This document shows, piece by piece, positions 45,030-54,828 of a stretch of DNA of 64,000 nt. Source of the stretch: Anaerolineae bacterium (GTDB lineage: Bacteria > Chloroflexota > Anaerolineae > Aggregatilineales > Phototrophicaceae); the NCBI GenBank assembly GCA_022843385.1, contig JALHNT010000003.1:62001-126000 (forward strand), in the 5' to 3' direction. Made by a program: the position numbers and the translations under genes. A model generated the notes under the pieces. The model saw nothing but the letters and a program-made list of their open reading frames with translations, was not told the DNA's origin and searched no databases. Position 1 is the stretch's first letter. Every line of letters starts with the position of its first letter.

Positions 45030-46124
45030 TCAACCAGCCTGACGCAGATCCAGGCGAACCACAGTGCCTTCGTTGGGACGGCTGAAGAGGTGCAGTTCAC
45101 CGCCATAGAGGCTGGCGAGCTGTTTGGCAATGGTCAGCCCCAGCCCCAGTCCCTGCTGTTCATGGAAGACACGATCAAACTGGATGAAGGCAGCGATGTG
45201 CTCAAGCTGCTCACGTTGCATCCCGCGTCCGGCATCGCTGACGGACAGGGTGGCGATGTTGTCTTCGCCCACCAGCGTGACATAGACGCTGCTGCCTGCT
45301 TCGGAAAACTTGAAGGCATTGTCGATAATTTCGCGCAACATACGCTCAAGGTCATTTTGGGTGACGGCGAGCGGCGTATTGTGAATTTCCAGATGCAAAT
45401 CATCCGGGCGCAGATACTTGCTGGCAATCTCCAGGGCAACGTCGGTAATCGTGGCTTCGGGATTGTGAACAACCTGCTGCCGGAGCTGTGCCAATTGTTC
45501 GGTATCATGTCGCAGGATTTCAACCTGGGCATAGACCAGCACATTTTCGATGTGACGCTGCAAGCGATGACTGGAACGCAGGATGCCCTGGGCATAATCG
45601 CGGACATCGGCGGGTGAGAGCGACTCGGCATCGAGATTCATTAACTCGGCATAGCCGGTGATGCCCAGCAGCGGGGTGCGGAGTTCGTGTGGCAGGGCAT
45701 AGATGATGTTGCTATGAGCCTGTTGCAGTGTGGCATCCACCTTGTGGTTCAGCGCCGACTGCTTTTTGAGTTGGGTGTTCACCGCCGCCAGCAGTTCCGC
45801 CGGTTCAAATGGTTTGGTCAGATAATCATCTGCGCCCAGTTCCATGCCATAGCGCATGTGCTGGCGTTCGTCCTTGCCAGTGAGGAAGATAAAGGGCGTA
45901 GTCTGAATGGCCGGGTTGGAGCGCACTTCGCGGAGAAGCTGATAACCGGTGATAGCCGGCATATCCACATCGCACACCACCAGGTCGAACTGCTGCTCCA
46001 GTATCCACTCCAGCCCCTGATAACCATTGGCGGTCTCGCGGGTGCGGAAACCGGCGTAATCGAGAATATCAGTTACCAGGCTACGGACAGACGGTTCGTC
46101 ATCGATCACCAGAATATCGGCCAT
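45030..46124 (-). CDS. Response regulator fused to histidine kinase
   Basis: This 364-residue protein has an N-terminal receiver domain (about 3-118) with phosphoacceptor D52 in CDVDMP and K104 in TKPF, followed by a HisKA domain with H146 in LPHELRTPL and an HATPase domain with DAGRGM and GLGLGLTI. It has no membrane span, so it is a soluble hybrid that receives a phosphate or signal from another kinase. The start at 46124 gives a normal receiver N-terminus; an earlier in-frame ATG at 46145 lacks a ribosome site. Confidence 0.9.
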   Translation of the reverse strand: MADILVIDDEPSVRSLVTDILDYAGFRTRETANGYQGLEWILEQQFDLVVCDVDMPAITGYQLLREVRSNPAIQTTPFIFLTGKDERQHMRYGMELGADDYLTKPFEPAELLAAVNTQLKKQSALNHKVDATLQQAHSNIIYALPHELRTPLLGITGYAELMNLDAESLSPADVRDYAQGILRSSHRLQRHIENVLVYAQVEILRHDTEQLAQLRQQVVHNPEATITDVALEIASKYLRPDDLHLEIHNTPLAVTQNDLERMLREIIDNAFKFSEAGSSVYVTLVGEDNIATLSVSDAGRGMQREQLEHIAAFIQFDRVFHEQQGLGLGLTIAKQLASLYGGELHLFSRPNEGTVVRLDLRQAG

Positions 46125-46285
46125 TCTGTCGTCAAGCTCCCTCATTGGGCGCGATGCTATGGGGTTTAGATGAACACCGCACCGATTTCACTACTCTGAT
46201 TGTAGGGCAGGAATGGGCAAGATAAGCGTTAATTTTTGCCAGATGACTGCTGATTTCCTGTCATGCGGGGGACGCCTTTCATGAA

Positions 46286-46750
46286 CTACTCATCACGCCT
46301 GAACTGCCACATCCCCCACCTCATCATTCCGATGCTGATGAGCGGGCCGATAATGCTTAACCAGCTCATCCAGCCGGTTGAGGCGAATCGGGCATACTGG
46401 CAGTAGCCAGGCGGAAAGTTATCGCAGGGTGGGCGGAAAACATCTGGCACCAGGTACCACAGGATGAATGAAGGCGTGTAGGTGGCTCGATAGTCTTCCA
46501 GCCGGCTTTCGCACTGTGGTGAATCGGGTGGGAAATCCGCTTCAAAGCATATACTCCGACGATCAACCGCATAGAAATAAGCAACACCCACCATGATTGA
46601 CCAGAACAACGTTAGCAAAACAATGGGGATGATTGCGCCAACCACAAGGGCGATGATCTTCACCCGCCTTGAACGATGGCTCAACAGACCGCCCAAAAGG
46701 AAAAACATGACCGCACCAACGAGATACGACGGAATGATAATGCTCTCCAT
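46286..46750 (-). CDS. Four-span membrane protein of unknown function
   Basis: This 154-residue protein has helices at about 6-24, 31-55, 92-107 and 127-147. The loop between helices two and three is Cys- and acid-rich (CFEADFPPDSPQCESRLEDY), probably extracytoplasmic with disulfides. No family is recognised. Confidence 0.6.
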   Translation of the reverse strand: MESIIIPSYLVGAVMFFLLGGLLSHRSRRVKIIALVVGAIIPIVLLTLFWSIMVGVAYFYAVDRRSICFEADFPPDSPQCESRLEDYRATYTPSFILWYLVPDVFRPPCDNFPPGYCQYARFASTGWMSWLSIIGPLISIGMMRWGMWQFRRDE

Positions 46751-46904
46751 GTCCCCTCATTTCACCCACACCTGTGCGATATCGTGAGCTGCGATATGCC
46801 TATTTTACAAACAGTTTACACATCGGCCTGGAACCTTCACACTTTGGTAACGGTTTCAGTCCAATAATGAAGTCAACAGCAAGCAATAATCAGGGAGAAA
46901 CCCA

Positions 46905-47360
46905 ATGTTCCGCAAACTCACACTGGCACTGGTTATGATCCTCGTCCTAGCAGCGCTGGCGGTTCCGGCGCTGGCGGCAGATCGGGTCATCAGCATCAGC
47001 GAAAGCAGCATCAACGAGTCGTTCCGCGTCACCAATCCAGTGCGCCGCACCATCAGCAATGTCGTGGTTGACTTGCAGTCGGGGCAGGCTGTGGTGACGG
47101 CGACGGTCACCTGGCGCAATGGTTCTGCCAATGTCAGCGGGACGATTGTCCCCAGCGTCAACAGCAATGGCCGTATCACTTGGACGGTGACGACGGCTGC
47201 GGTCAATGGTCAGACGGTCTCCAGCGATATCCTTACCCAGATTAACAATAGCATCAGCAGCTCATGGGCGCGTTATTGGCGCAACAACGGCCCGGCAGGG
47301 CGTGTGGTGGCGGTTGAGATCACCAGCGATGCTATCAATATCACCGTCCGCACCCGCTAA
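46905..47360 (+). CDS. Secreted protein of unknown function
   Basis: This 151-residue protein has a Sec signal peptide with cleavage after ALA (about 25). The mature part is beta-rich with Ser/Thr/Asn-rich strands (VVVDLQSGQAVVTATVTW) and a basic tail. CAGGGAGA precedes the start. A terminator follows, so it is monocistronic. No family is recognised. Confidence 0.7.
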   Translation: MFRKLTLALVMILVLAALAVPALAADRVISISESSINESFRVTNPVRRTISNVVVDLQSGQAVVTATVTWRNGSANVSGTIVPSVNSNGRITWTVTTAAVNGQTVSSDILTQINNSISSSWARYWRNNGPAGRVVAVEITSDAINITVRTR

Positions 47361-47386
47361 GTTCTGATAATCACCCCCTCCTGGTA

Positions 47387-47427
47387 CAGCGACGAGCGGC
47401 TTGTTAGCGGTTGCCCGTCGCTGTTTG
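47387..47427 (+). terminator. Intrinsic terminator after secreted-protein gene
   Basis: CAGCGACG (47387-47394) and CGTCGCTG (47416-47423) form an 8-bp stem followed by TTTGCGTT. It lies 27 bp after the stop codon. Confidence 0.55.
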
Positions 47428-47486
47428 CGTTCAGCGCCTCACATCCATTACACTTCAGTGTCAGGCACAACAGAGGAGTGTAGCTT

Positions 47487-49028
47487 ATGCTCAAGCGAGC
47501 TTTGTGCAGCGTCATTGGCCTGTGGCTCATCATGACGGTAGCGCAGGCGCAGGAGGCAGTCTGGAGCGTCTGGCTGGTTGATGCGCCGACGGGGCAGATG
47601 ACACAGGTGGATAGGGACGGTGCACTGCTCGACCTGTACACGCTGCCGATGGCTGATGGCTTTGACCGGTATCCGACGCGCGTCGCCCGCAGCAGCCTGA
47701 ACGGTCTGACCGCCTACGTGGTCTATAACAGCACAACCTTCCAGGGGGCGCTCATGATCGCCCAGCGCGACCAGATGCTGCTGACGCTGCGGCTCCCGCC
47801 GACATTCTCCGATTCGACTGAATTTGTGGCCGATGGCTCGCTGTTCAATGCCGATGCGTCGCGGCTGGCGCTGGGCTATAGCCTGGAAGGCAGCGGGTGG
47901 GCCATCATCGTCGTCGATCTGCGTACTGGTAGCATCATCTACACCCTGCGCCACGATATGCCAACAGTCGGTCTGCTGGGTTTATCTGCGGCACCGGGCA
48001 TCACTCCAGTGGTGCGCCGCTTCGATGGCGCGGTCATCAGCTTTACCCTGGTGGATGCCGGGACGGGCGGGCCGGGGCCGTATCTCAGTTATGACTGGAA
48101 CTTCGAGAATGATGAGCTGCTGACCAATCCGGCCTGGCCGAGCCTGGATGCTGATGTGCTGCGCGCGACGGGCGAGGTCATCATGAGTCTGCCGGAGTCA
48201 CGATTGCCGTCGCAGCCGAATGACTTCCCCTTGTTCCAGGTCAACAGCTTGCAGGTGTATGATCGCGCCAGCGGGGCGCGTTACCCGTTCTTCAATCAGG
48301 CTGATGCCACCTTGCAGACGCCCCGTTTCATCCAGAATGGCGAGTTGATCCTGACGGACTCGTCCACGGTGTCCGGGCGCTTTGCCTGGCAGGTCTTGCG
48401 GCGCGATGGCAGCCTGGTGGGGATGCTGCCGTCGGTCGTCAGCATCAGCGATGTGCGCGGCGTGCCGGATGGCCTCGTGTACACGACGGAGGATTTCAAC
48501 CCTGGGGCGACCACCCTGATCTATGTCAACACGCGTGATGGGCTGGATGCTGGCATTCCGCTGTGGACGAGTTCACCTGGCGCGACCCCGATCATCACCG
48601 CTATTGAGGAGAGCGGGCTGGTGGCGCAGGTAGCTTATATGCCCTGGGCGCAGCTTGCCCCGCCCGAATATGCCCCTGGCAGCCAACCGGCGATTGCACC
48701 GGCACCGGAACAACCACTGCTCATCAGTCCCGGTGAGGTGACGACGCCGGTGGTCACGCCGATCATACGGGGCGTGCTGGTGGTCGGCGGTCTGGCGACA
48801 GTGCAGACGACCGAGGGTGACCAGTTGAATGTGCGGTTGGGGCCAGGACTGAATTTTGAGGTGGTCGCCAAGCTGAACCCACTGGCGCAGGTGACGATCC
48901 TGGAGGGGCCGCGCAGCGCGGATGGCTATACCTGGTGGAAGATTCGCACCGGCAGCGGTATCACTGGCTGGGCAGTCGAGAGCGTGGATGACAACGGCGT
49001 TCGGTTGCAGACCTTGATTCCGAGTTAG
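47487..49028 (+). CDS. Secreted SH3b-domain protein
   Basis: This 513-residue protein has a signal peptide ending near VAQAQ, a long central region with propeller-like strands, and a C-terminal SH3b domain (about 435-500) with LNVRLGPGLNFEVVAKLN and GWAVESVDDNG. SH3b domains of this kind bind cell-wall polymers. Its stop is immediately followed by the glycosyltransferase start, so the two are probably co-transcribed. Confidence 0.78.
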   Translation: MLKRALCSVIGLWLIMTVAQAQEAVWSVWLVDAPTGQMTQVDRDGALLDLYTLPMADGFDRYPTRVARSSLNGLTAYVVYNSTTFQGALMIAQRDQMLLTLRLPPTFSDSTEFVADGSLFNADASRLALGYSLEGSGWAIIVVDLRTGSIIYTLRHDMPTVGLLGLSAAPGITPVVRRFDGAVISFTLVDAGTGGPGPYLSYDWNFENDELLTNPAWPSLDADVLRATGEVIMSLPESRLPSQPNDFPLFQVNSLQVYDRASGARYPFFNQADATLQTPRFIQNGELILTDSSTVSGRFAWQVLRRDGSLVGMLPSVVSISDVRGVPDGLVYTTEDFNPGATTLIYVNTRDGLDAGIPLWTSSPGATPIITAIEESGLVAQVAYMPWAQLAPPEYAPGSQPAIAPAPEQPLLISPGEVTTPVVTPIIRGVLVVGGLATVQTTEGDQLNVRLGPGLNFEVVAKLNPLAQVTILEGPRSADGYTWWKIRTGSGITGWAVESVDDNGVRLQTLIPS

Positions 49029-50162
49029 ATGATGCCGCACATTGGTTTGAATGCCCATCTATTGTCGGGCAAAGCCGGCTATCGCTCGGCGGGCATACAC
49101 GGATACATCGAACAAACGCTGGCGCATCTGACCGGGGCAGCACCCTCCGGTTGGCAGTTCACGGCGATGGTCGGCGCGGCCTATCAACGCAGCATTCCGG
49201 GCGTCACGCTCCAGCGCAGCCGGTGGGACACTGAAAGCCCGGTGCGGCGCATCCTGTGGGAGCAGTGGGTTCAGCCAGCGGCATTGGGCGCATTTGACCT
49301 GTATCACGCGCTGGCCTTCGTCTCGCCGCTACTGCTCACCCGTCCCAGCGTGGTAACGATCTATGACCTGAGTTTCATCCATTATCCACAGGTTCTTTCC
49401 ACTTCGCGCCGGCTGTATCTGCGTTTGTTCACCGCGCTGTCGTGCCGCCGCGCCCGCCGGGTGATCGCTATCTCGCACAGCACCGCTGCTGATCTGGTGG
49501 CGTCCTTCGGCATCCCGTCCAGCCGGATTGATGTGGCCGCGCCGGGGTATGACAGCAGCCGCTACCAACGCCTTCCATCTGATGAGGTTCGCGCCTTTCG
49601 CCAGCGCATGGCGCTGCCGGAGCGGTTCTGGTTGTTTCTGGGGACGCTGGAGCCGCGCAAGAACCTGCCGCTGCTGCTGCAAGCCTATGCCGCGCTGCCG
49701 GAAAGTGACCGACTGCCGCTGGTGCTGGCCGGGGGTAAGGGCTGGGATTATCAGCCGATCTTCGACGCGATAGAACGTTATAATCTGGTTAGTCAGGTGT
49801 TGCTGCCAGGTTACATCCCTGTTGAAGCCTTACCGCTCTGGTACAATAGCGCCGAGGTGCTGGTGTATCCGTCGGTGTTCGAGGGCTTCGGACTGCCGGT
49901 GCTGGAAGCGATGGCCTGTGGTACGCCGGTGCTGGTGTCGAATGCGTCGTCGCTGCCAGAAGTGGTGGGCGATGCCGGTCTCTGCCTGCCGCCGGATGAT
50001 GCTTTAGCCTGGACGAGTGCGCTGCGCTGGGCGGCCCACGATGCGGATTGGCGGGCGGAGATGGGCAAGCGCTGTCAACAGGCGGCCCAGCGTTATCGCT
50101 GGAGCGCAACCGCCGCCCAGACAATCGCCAGTTATCGGCGGGCGCTGGGTCTGGCGGAATAA
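49029..50162 (+). CDS. Glycosyltransferase family 4
   Basis: This 377-residue GT-B enzyme has the C-terminal donor site segment EPRKNLPLLLQAY and the E-x7-E motif in PSVFEGFGLPVLEAMACGTP. It transfers a nucleotide-activated sugar, probably in exopolysaccharide synthesis, since a polyprenyl glycosylphosphotransferase follows. Donor and acceptor are not predictable. Confidence 0.92.
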   Translation: MMPHIGLNAHLLSGKAGYRSAGIHGYIEQTLAHLTGAAPSGWQFTAMVGAAYQRSIPGVTLQRSRWDTESPVRRILWEQWVQPAALGAFDLYHALAFVSPLLLTRPSVVTIYDLSFIHYPQVLSTSRRLYLRLFTALSCRRARRVIAISHSTAADLVASFGIPSSRIDVAAPGYDSSRYQRLPSDEVRAFRQRMALPERFWLFLGTLEPRKNLPLLLQAYAALPESDRLPLVLAGGKGWDYQPIFDAIERYNLVSQVLLPGYIPVEALPLWYNSAEVLVYPSVFEGFGLPVLEAMACGTPVLVSNASSLPEVVGDAGLCLPPDDALAWTSALRWAAHDADWRAEMGKRCQQAAQRYRWSATAAQTIASYRRALGLAE

Positions 50163-50180
50163 GCCCTATGGTCAGTCTTC

Positions 50181-50186
50181 TATAAT
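50181..50186 (+). promoter_or_regulatory. -10 box of glycosylphosphotransferase gene
   Basis: A perfect TATAAT lies 11 bp before the ATG at 50198. If used, the mRNA would be nearly leaderless, or the start would be the ATG at 50228. Confidence 0.4.
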
Positions 50187-50197
50187 GATTGTCAGCT

Positions 50198-51637
50198 ATG
50201 AGTGGGATTCAACGTAAGCAATTTCATATGCCGTCTGGGTTTTATCCGCTGCTGGACATCACGCTGGTGCTGGCATCATTCGCGGCGGCCTATTATGTGC
50301 GCTATGAGCTGCAAGTCTTTCGCCCGGTCTTTGACCCGAACCGCGCCCCACTTTCCAGTTATCTGCCCTATGCCCTGATCTTCGCCGGATTGGTCTACAT
50401 CAATTATCGCGCCAGCGGTCTGTACCGGAATAATCGCGGACGCTCGTACTGGGATGAGTTGTACGCCGTCATCAACGGTGTCACTAATTCGACGGTGGTG
50501 CTGCTGGGCATGTATTTCCTGTTTCAACCGCTGGTTTACAGCCGTCTGATGGCGATCTATGTTGCCATCATCACGATTGTGCTGCTGGGGTTGGTGCGGC
50601 TGACGCGGCGCATCGCCCAGACCTATCTGCGCAGCAAAGGGGTCGGCGTCCAGCGCACACTGATCATTGGCGCAGGCGAGGTGGGCGGCGCGATCCTGCG
50701 GACGATGGTGGCGCGCAAAGAACTGGGCTATCAGCCGATTGGTTATATGGATGACGGTGCCGGAAAAGCCGATGCCGATCTGGGGCGCGTCAAGGGATTG
50801 GGGATACCGCGCAACTTGCGGCAGACGATCCGCGAGCATGTGATCGATCTGGTGGTCATCGCTATGCCCTGGCGTGAACATGCGCGCATCCTTGAACTGG
50901 TACAGGCAGCGCGCAAGGGCGGGGCGGAAGTGCGGGTGGTGCCGGATCTGTTCCAGTTGAATATGCGTCAGGTACAGGTCGAGAACCTGGATGGCATCCC
51001 GCTGCTGGGGGTGAATGGCGAGGTGGTGCTGCAGGGGCATCAGCGCTTCATGAAACGGGCGATTGACCTGATCGTCATTGCGGTGGCTGTACCACTATGG
51101 CTGCCACTGCTGCTGCTGATCGCGCTGGCGATCCGGCTGGAAGGCACAGGGCCGGTCTTTTACTCGCAGAAGCGCATCGGCCTGAATGGCAAGCCCTTCA
51201 ACATGATGAAGTTCCGCAGCATGATCCCGGATGCTGAGAAGCTGCGCGAGCAACTGGTCAAGGAATCGGGCGAGGACCCGCGCCATCCCAAGCTCAAGAA
51301 TGATCCGCGCATCACCCGCGTCGGGCGTTTCATCCGCAGCACCAGCCTGGATGAACTACCCAACCTGATGAACGTGATTCTGGGGCAGATGAGTCTGGTG
51401 GGGCCGCGACCGCCGACACCGGATGAGGTGGCGCTCTATGAACCCTGGCATATGCAGCGTTTACAGACGCTCCCTGGCATGACTGGCTTATGGCAGATCA
51501 GCGGGCGCAGCGATGTGCCGTTTGAGGAAATGTGCCTGCTCGACATCTATTACATCGAGAACTGGTCAGTCGGACTGGATGCCCAGATTCTCATGATGAC
51601 CGTGCCACGTGTGCTGCTGCGGCAGGGGGCGTATTAA
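50198..51637 (+). CDS. Polyprenyl glycosylphosphotransferase (WcaJ-like)
   Basis: This 479-residue protein has four N-terminal membrane helices, a central Rossmann-like domain (about 140-265) and a C-terminal bacterial sugar transferase domain with [22 protein letters not shown] (two halves) and [20 protein letters not shown]. It starts polysaccharide assembly by moving a sugar-1-phosphate to undecaprenyl phosphate. The start is uncertain between 50198 and 50228; no ribosome site is obvious. Confidence 0.92.
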   Translation: MSGIQRKQFHMPSGFYPLLDITLVLASFAAAYYVRYELQVFRPVFDPNRAPLSSYLPYALIFAGLVYINYRASGLYRNNRGRSYWDELYAVINGVTNSTVVLLGMYFLFQPLVYSRLMAIYVAIITIVLLGLVRLTRRIAQTYLRSKGVGVQRTLIIGAGEVGGAILRTMVARKELGYQPIGYMDDGAGKADADLGRVKGLGIPRNLRQTIREHVIDLVVIAMPWREHARILELVQAARKGGAEVRVVPDLFQLNMRQVQVENLDGIPLLGVNGEVVLQGHQRFMKRAIDLIVIAVAVPLWLPLLLLIALAIRLEGTGPVFYSQKRIGLNGKPFNMMKFRSMIPDAEKLREQLVKESGEDPRHPKLKNDPRITRVGRFIRSTSLDELPNLMNVILGQMSLVGPRPPTPDEVALYEPWHMQRLQTLPGMTGLWQISGRSDVPFEEMCLLDIYYIENWSVGLDAQILMMTVPRVLLRQGAY

Positions 51638-51700
51638 TGCTGTATTGATAAATCGCGCGTATAGTAGAAGCATCAGTCCCGCAGATTTCAAAGGACGAGC

Positions 51701-52093
51701 ATGGTCACCGCAATCTACGATGGATATTGCGTACTCTGTAAGCAAAGCAAACGGGTTGTCACGGCGCTCGATTGGTTCAAGCGCGTCGAATTCCTCGATA
51801 TTCACAACTGGCAGACCGTGAACAGCCGCTACCCCACGCTGGATTATGATGCGGCGATGGGGCAGATGCATCTGGTCACGCCAAACGGCGATCTGATCGG
51901 CGGGTTTAGCGCGGTCCGACGGATGTTGAAAGAACTGCCGCTGGGCTATCCTTTCTGGTTGCTGCTGCATCTGCCGGGCATGATGCGGCTGGGCGACAAG
52001 GTCTACAAGCTGATTGCCCGCAACCGCTACCGCCTCAATCGGCTGGTGGGTGCGCCGATCTGTGAAGATGGTAGCTGCAAGATTCACAGCTAA
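51701..52093 (+). CDS. DCC-family thiol-disulfide protein (DUF393)
   Basis: This 130-residue protein opens with the DGYCVLC signature, with redox cysteines at 10 and 13, as in the DCC/DUF393 family. A C-terminal CEDGSC pair follows. It may act as a thiol-disulfide oxidoreductase or a handler of small partner proteins; the substrate is unknown. A GAGC site precedes the ATG. Confidence 0.85.
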   Translation: MVTAIYDGYCVLCKQSKRVVTALDWFKRVEFLDIHNWQTVNSRYPTLDYDAAMGQMHLVTPNGDLIGGFSAVRRMLKELPLGYPFWLLLHLPGMMRLGDKVYKLIARNRYRLNRLVGAPICEDGSCKIHS

Positions 52094-52143
52094 ACTGTGG
52101 CGCGAAAGCGCTGAAGGAACACGGCGAGTTGCTGGGTTAGGAC

Positions 52144-52800
52144 TCAAGTCAACACAGCCATGAGTGACTCGCTGTCGCCCTTAATCAGGTATTGCAGCAG
52201 ATCCACCGCATCATCAAAATGGCTGACTTCCATGAGGGAGATCAGCTTCTCATACAACAGCAATCGAGCTTCTTCGCTGTGCAGGCTGCGCGGTGCACGC
52301 ATCTGGCGGATGATCTCCAGCAGATAAAGCCGATTGTGCAGGTTGCCGAGCAGCACCTGGGTTTGAGGTCGGCCACACATCTCGACCACCATCGCATGAA
52401 AGCGGAACACGGCCTCGGTGGATTCCTCAATTTCCCCGACCAGCAGATCGCGCTGTGCCGACTGGATCAGGCGGCGCAACTGGGTGAAATCCTTTTTCGA
52501 GGCCGCGCTCATCGCCCAGCGCAGCGCCAGCGGCTCCAGTGTTTCCCACAGGGCAAATAACTCCAGCGCTTCATCGCGGGTGAAGGTGCGGACATAGACG
52601 CCATGCCGCGAATGCTTGACGACCCAGCCCTCGGCTTCGAGCAGGCGCAACCCCTCGCGCACGGTGTTCTGACTCACGTTCAACTGAGCCGCCAGATTCA
52701 ACTCGATCAGGCGGTCTCCACTCATGTAGACGCCGGCGCGGATGGCCTGGCGGATGCGATTTGCAATGGTTTCAGCGCGGGTGGCAGTTACGGCTGACAC
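52144..52800 (-). CDS. GntR family regulator, FCD type
   Basis: This 218-residue protein has an N-terminal winged helix with IRQAIRAGVYMSGDRLIELN and VSQNTVREGLRLLEAEGWV, and a helical FCD effector domain with FRFHAMVVEM. FCD regulators respond to organic acids or sugars. A longer in-frame start at 52860 would place the beginning in front of a terminator hairpin at 52834-52853; the GTG at 52800 has GAGG six bases upstream and is preferred. Confidence 0.88.
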   Translation of the reverse strand: MSAVTATRAETIANRIRQAIRAGVYMSGDRLIELNLAAQLNVSQNTVREGLRLLEAEGWVVKHSRHGVYVRTFTRDEALELFALWETLEPLALRWAMSAASKKDFTQLRRLIQSAQRDLLVGEIEESTEAVFRFHAMVVEMCGRPQTQVLLGNLHNRLYLLEIIRQMRAPRSLHSEEARLLLYEKLISLMEVSHFDDAVDLLQYLIKGDSESLMAVLT

Positions 52801-52833
52801 GCACAACCTCGGTAATGGCGCTCCAAAAACAAA

Positions 52834-52853
52834 GCGGACTGGTGTCAGTCCGC
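52834..52853 (-). terminator. Intrinsic terminator of lipoprotein gene
   Basis: GCGGACTG and CAGTCCGC form a perfect 8-bp stem with a 4-nt loop, followed on the minus strand by TTTGTTTTT. It lies about 35 bp after the stop of the lipoprotein at 52888 and separates it from the GntR gene. Confidence 0.75.
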
Positions 52854-52887
52854 CTGTCATTATAGCGGTTTCTATTCCTGAAATCCT

Positions 52888-54153
52888 CTAGCAGCCTGCC
52901 TGAGCTAAGGTATAGGTGATGCTGTTGTTCTGATTGTCGCCTTCATTCGTTTCGGCGATGGTGCTATCTGGGTCAATAATCACGACAATGCGGTGGACTT
53001 CAGTATGGAACGTGCTAACCGTAATCGGGATAGGGCCGCTGTTGACGGTTTGTCCTGGCGGAATCGGGCCAAAAGCACCGTTAGTGCGCTGTTGTTCGCT
53101 GCCATCGGCTTCGCGCCGGTCAATGATGCGGATGGTGCCACCGTTGGAGGCGGTTGAGCCGAAGTTGGCGACATCGACGAAGACGGTAAAGGTCTGGTTA
53201 CAACTGGGTGGATTGGGTTCGATGCGCACGGTGCCAGCCACCAGATTGACGCTGCTGACCGCAGTCGGCGGCACAGGCGGCGCTGTCGGCTGTGGGATAG
53301 GCGTGGCGGTGGGCGGCGGGGGTGCCGGGCCAGCCTCCACCGGGAGCTGCGCCGGGTCAACCGATGGCGTGACGTTCTGGGCAGCGACCCAGGCATTATT
53401 GCTGTTGTAATACTGAATCCGGTACCATGCGCCATCCGAACTTTTCGCCAGGAGTGGAGCGGTGTCGCCGGCTTTCAGGCTGCCAATGGGCGGGGCGAAG
53501 GTCACGCCAGGCCCACTGCGAACATTGATGCCCACGTTGACGGTGATGATGGGCGTTTGTGGGGTGGGCGATGCGGTGGGTTGGGGCGGTGTGGTGGGCT
53601 GTGCCTGGGCCGCATTGGTATCCGGGACGGCGTTGTTCGGTGCCGGCGGATCGGTCGGTTGCGTATCATTGCCGACGGCGGGTGGCGGCTGCGGAGTGGC
53701 TTCGGCTGCGGCCGTGGTCGGCGTGGCCGATGCTGGCAGCGGCGATGCTTGGGGTGCGATGACGTTGATGGTCACCGAGGCCGGCGCACTGCTGGAGCCA
53801 TCGGCTCGGAAGGCCGTGACGCCAATCTCGAATTGTCCGGTGCCGGTGGGTTGCCAGCTCTGGGCGATAGTGAAGCTGGGGGCGCCAGCGACGTTGGGCT
53901 GCCGCAGATTGTGGACAATCTGACCGGCAACTGCGATCTCGATGCGGTCAATATCAGCTCCGGCGTTGGTGACCAGCGCCTGGATATTGACCGAGACATT
54001 CTGCAAAAAGGTAGCGTTTGCCTGTGGCGCTGCGATCTGCACAACGGGCGGGCCGCTGATGGCGGTAGTCACCTCGCCGGGCGCAGTCAGCAGGTTGCAG
54101 GCTGCCAGCAGCAAGGCGAACAGGGAAAGGATGATCCCTGAGCGAATGCGCAT
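52888..54153 (-). CDS. Lipoprotein with Ig-like, SH3b and CARDB-like domains
   Basis: This 421-residue exported protein has a lipobox LLAAC with lipidation expected near C18. An Ig-like region (about 35-135) is followed by a Pro/Ala/Thr linker, an SH3b domain with INVRSGPGVTFAPPIGSLK (about 215-262), another Pro-rich linker and a CARDB-like domain with DPDSTIAETNEGDNQNN. GTGAGGAG lies seven bases before the ATG at 54153, which is preferred to an upstream GTG that is part of that site. Confidence 0.82.
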   Translation of the reverse strand: MRIRSGIILSLFALLLAACNLLTAPGEVTTAISGPPVVQIAAPQANATFLQNVSVNIQALVTNAGADIDRIEIAVAGQIVHNLRQPNVAGAPSFTIAQSWQPTGTGQFEIGVTAFRADGSSSAPASVTINVIAPQASPLPASATPTTAAAEATPQPPPAVGNDTQPTDPPAPNNAVPDTNAAQAQPTTPPQPTASPTPQTPIITVNVGINVRSGPGVTFAPPIGSLKAGDTAPLLAKSSDGAWYRIQYYNSNNAWVAAQNVTPSVDPAQLPVEAGPAPPPPTATPIPQPTAPPVPPTAVSSVNLVAGTVRIEPNPPSCNQTFTVFVDVANFGSTASNGGTIRIIDRREADGSEQQRTNGAFGPIPPGQTVNSGPIPITVSTFHTEVHRIVVIIDPDSTIAETNEGDNQNNSITYTLAQAGC

Positions 54154-54296
54154 ACCAATACTCCTCACCTGACCGAATTGTTAAATTGTAACTCTAGCGC
54201 ATCCACTGAATTTCTGCGAGGGTCGTCGGGCAACCGTAGAGAAAGGGTAGGGTGATCTGCTACAATCGACACAGCAACAGGGAAGGATAATCCGCC

Positions 54297-54782
54297 ATGA
54301 AGCTCTACTTCTTTCGTCATGGTCATGCTGAAGATGCTCAGGCTCCTGAATTTGATGATTTCGCCCGTCGTCTGACGGATAAAGGTATTGAACGGATACA
54401 AGTTGCTGGCAAAGCGCTGGTGCGGCTGGGCGTGAAACCGGCGCGGCTGTTCAGCAGTCCCCGCGTCCGGGCACACCAGACGGCAGACATCCTGGCGGAG
54501 TGCTTCCAGACTCCGGTTGAGGTGCGCGAGGAAGTCAATTTTGGCTTCAACATCCAGCATATCAATCCGCTGATCGCCGCTCAGGCGGATGAGGATGAGG
54601 TCATGTTCGTCGGTCACGAACCGGATCTGAGCATCGCGGTTTCGGGGTTGATCGGCGGTGGTGAAATCCTGATGAAGAAGGGTGGATTGGCGCGGGTCGA
54701 TCTGATTTCGCGGACGCCGCTGCGCGGTGGATTGATCTGGTCGCTGGCACCGCGCGTGCTGGATGTGCTGGGCGAATCGTAA
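54297..54782 (+). CDS. sixA: Phosphohistidine phosphatase SixA
   Basis: This 161-residue protein opens with the histidine phosphatase signature RHGHAED (R7, H8, G9) and has a second conserved histidine in FVGHEPDL. SixA dephosphorylates histidine phosphotransfer proteins. Its neighbours do not include an obvious target. It is divergently transcribed from the lipoprotein gene. Confidence 0.9.
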   Translation: MKLYFFRHGHAEDAQAPEFDDFARRLTDKGIERIQVAGKALVRLGVKPARLFSSPRVRAHQTADILAECFQTPVEVREEVNFGFNIQHINPLIAAQADEDEVMFVGHEPDLSIAVSGLIGGGEILMKKGGLARVDLISRTPLRGGLIWSLAPRVLDVLGES

Positions 54783-54828
54783 AGTTGTTATCCCAAATTT
54801 GGGATTTATATCGCAGAATTGTGATTCT

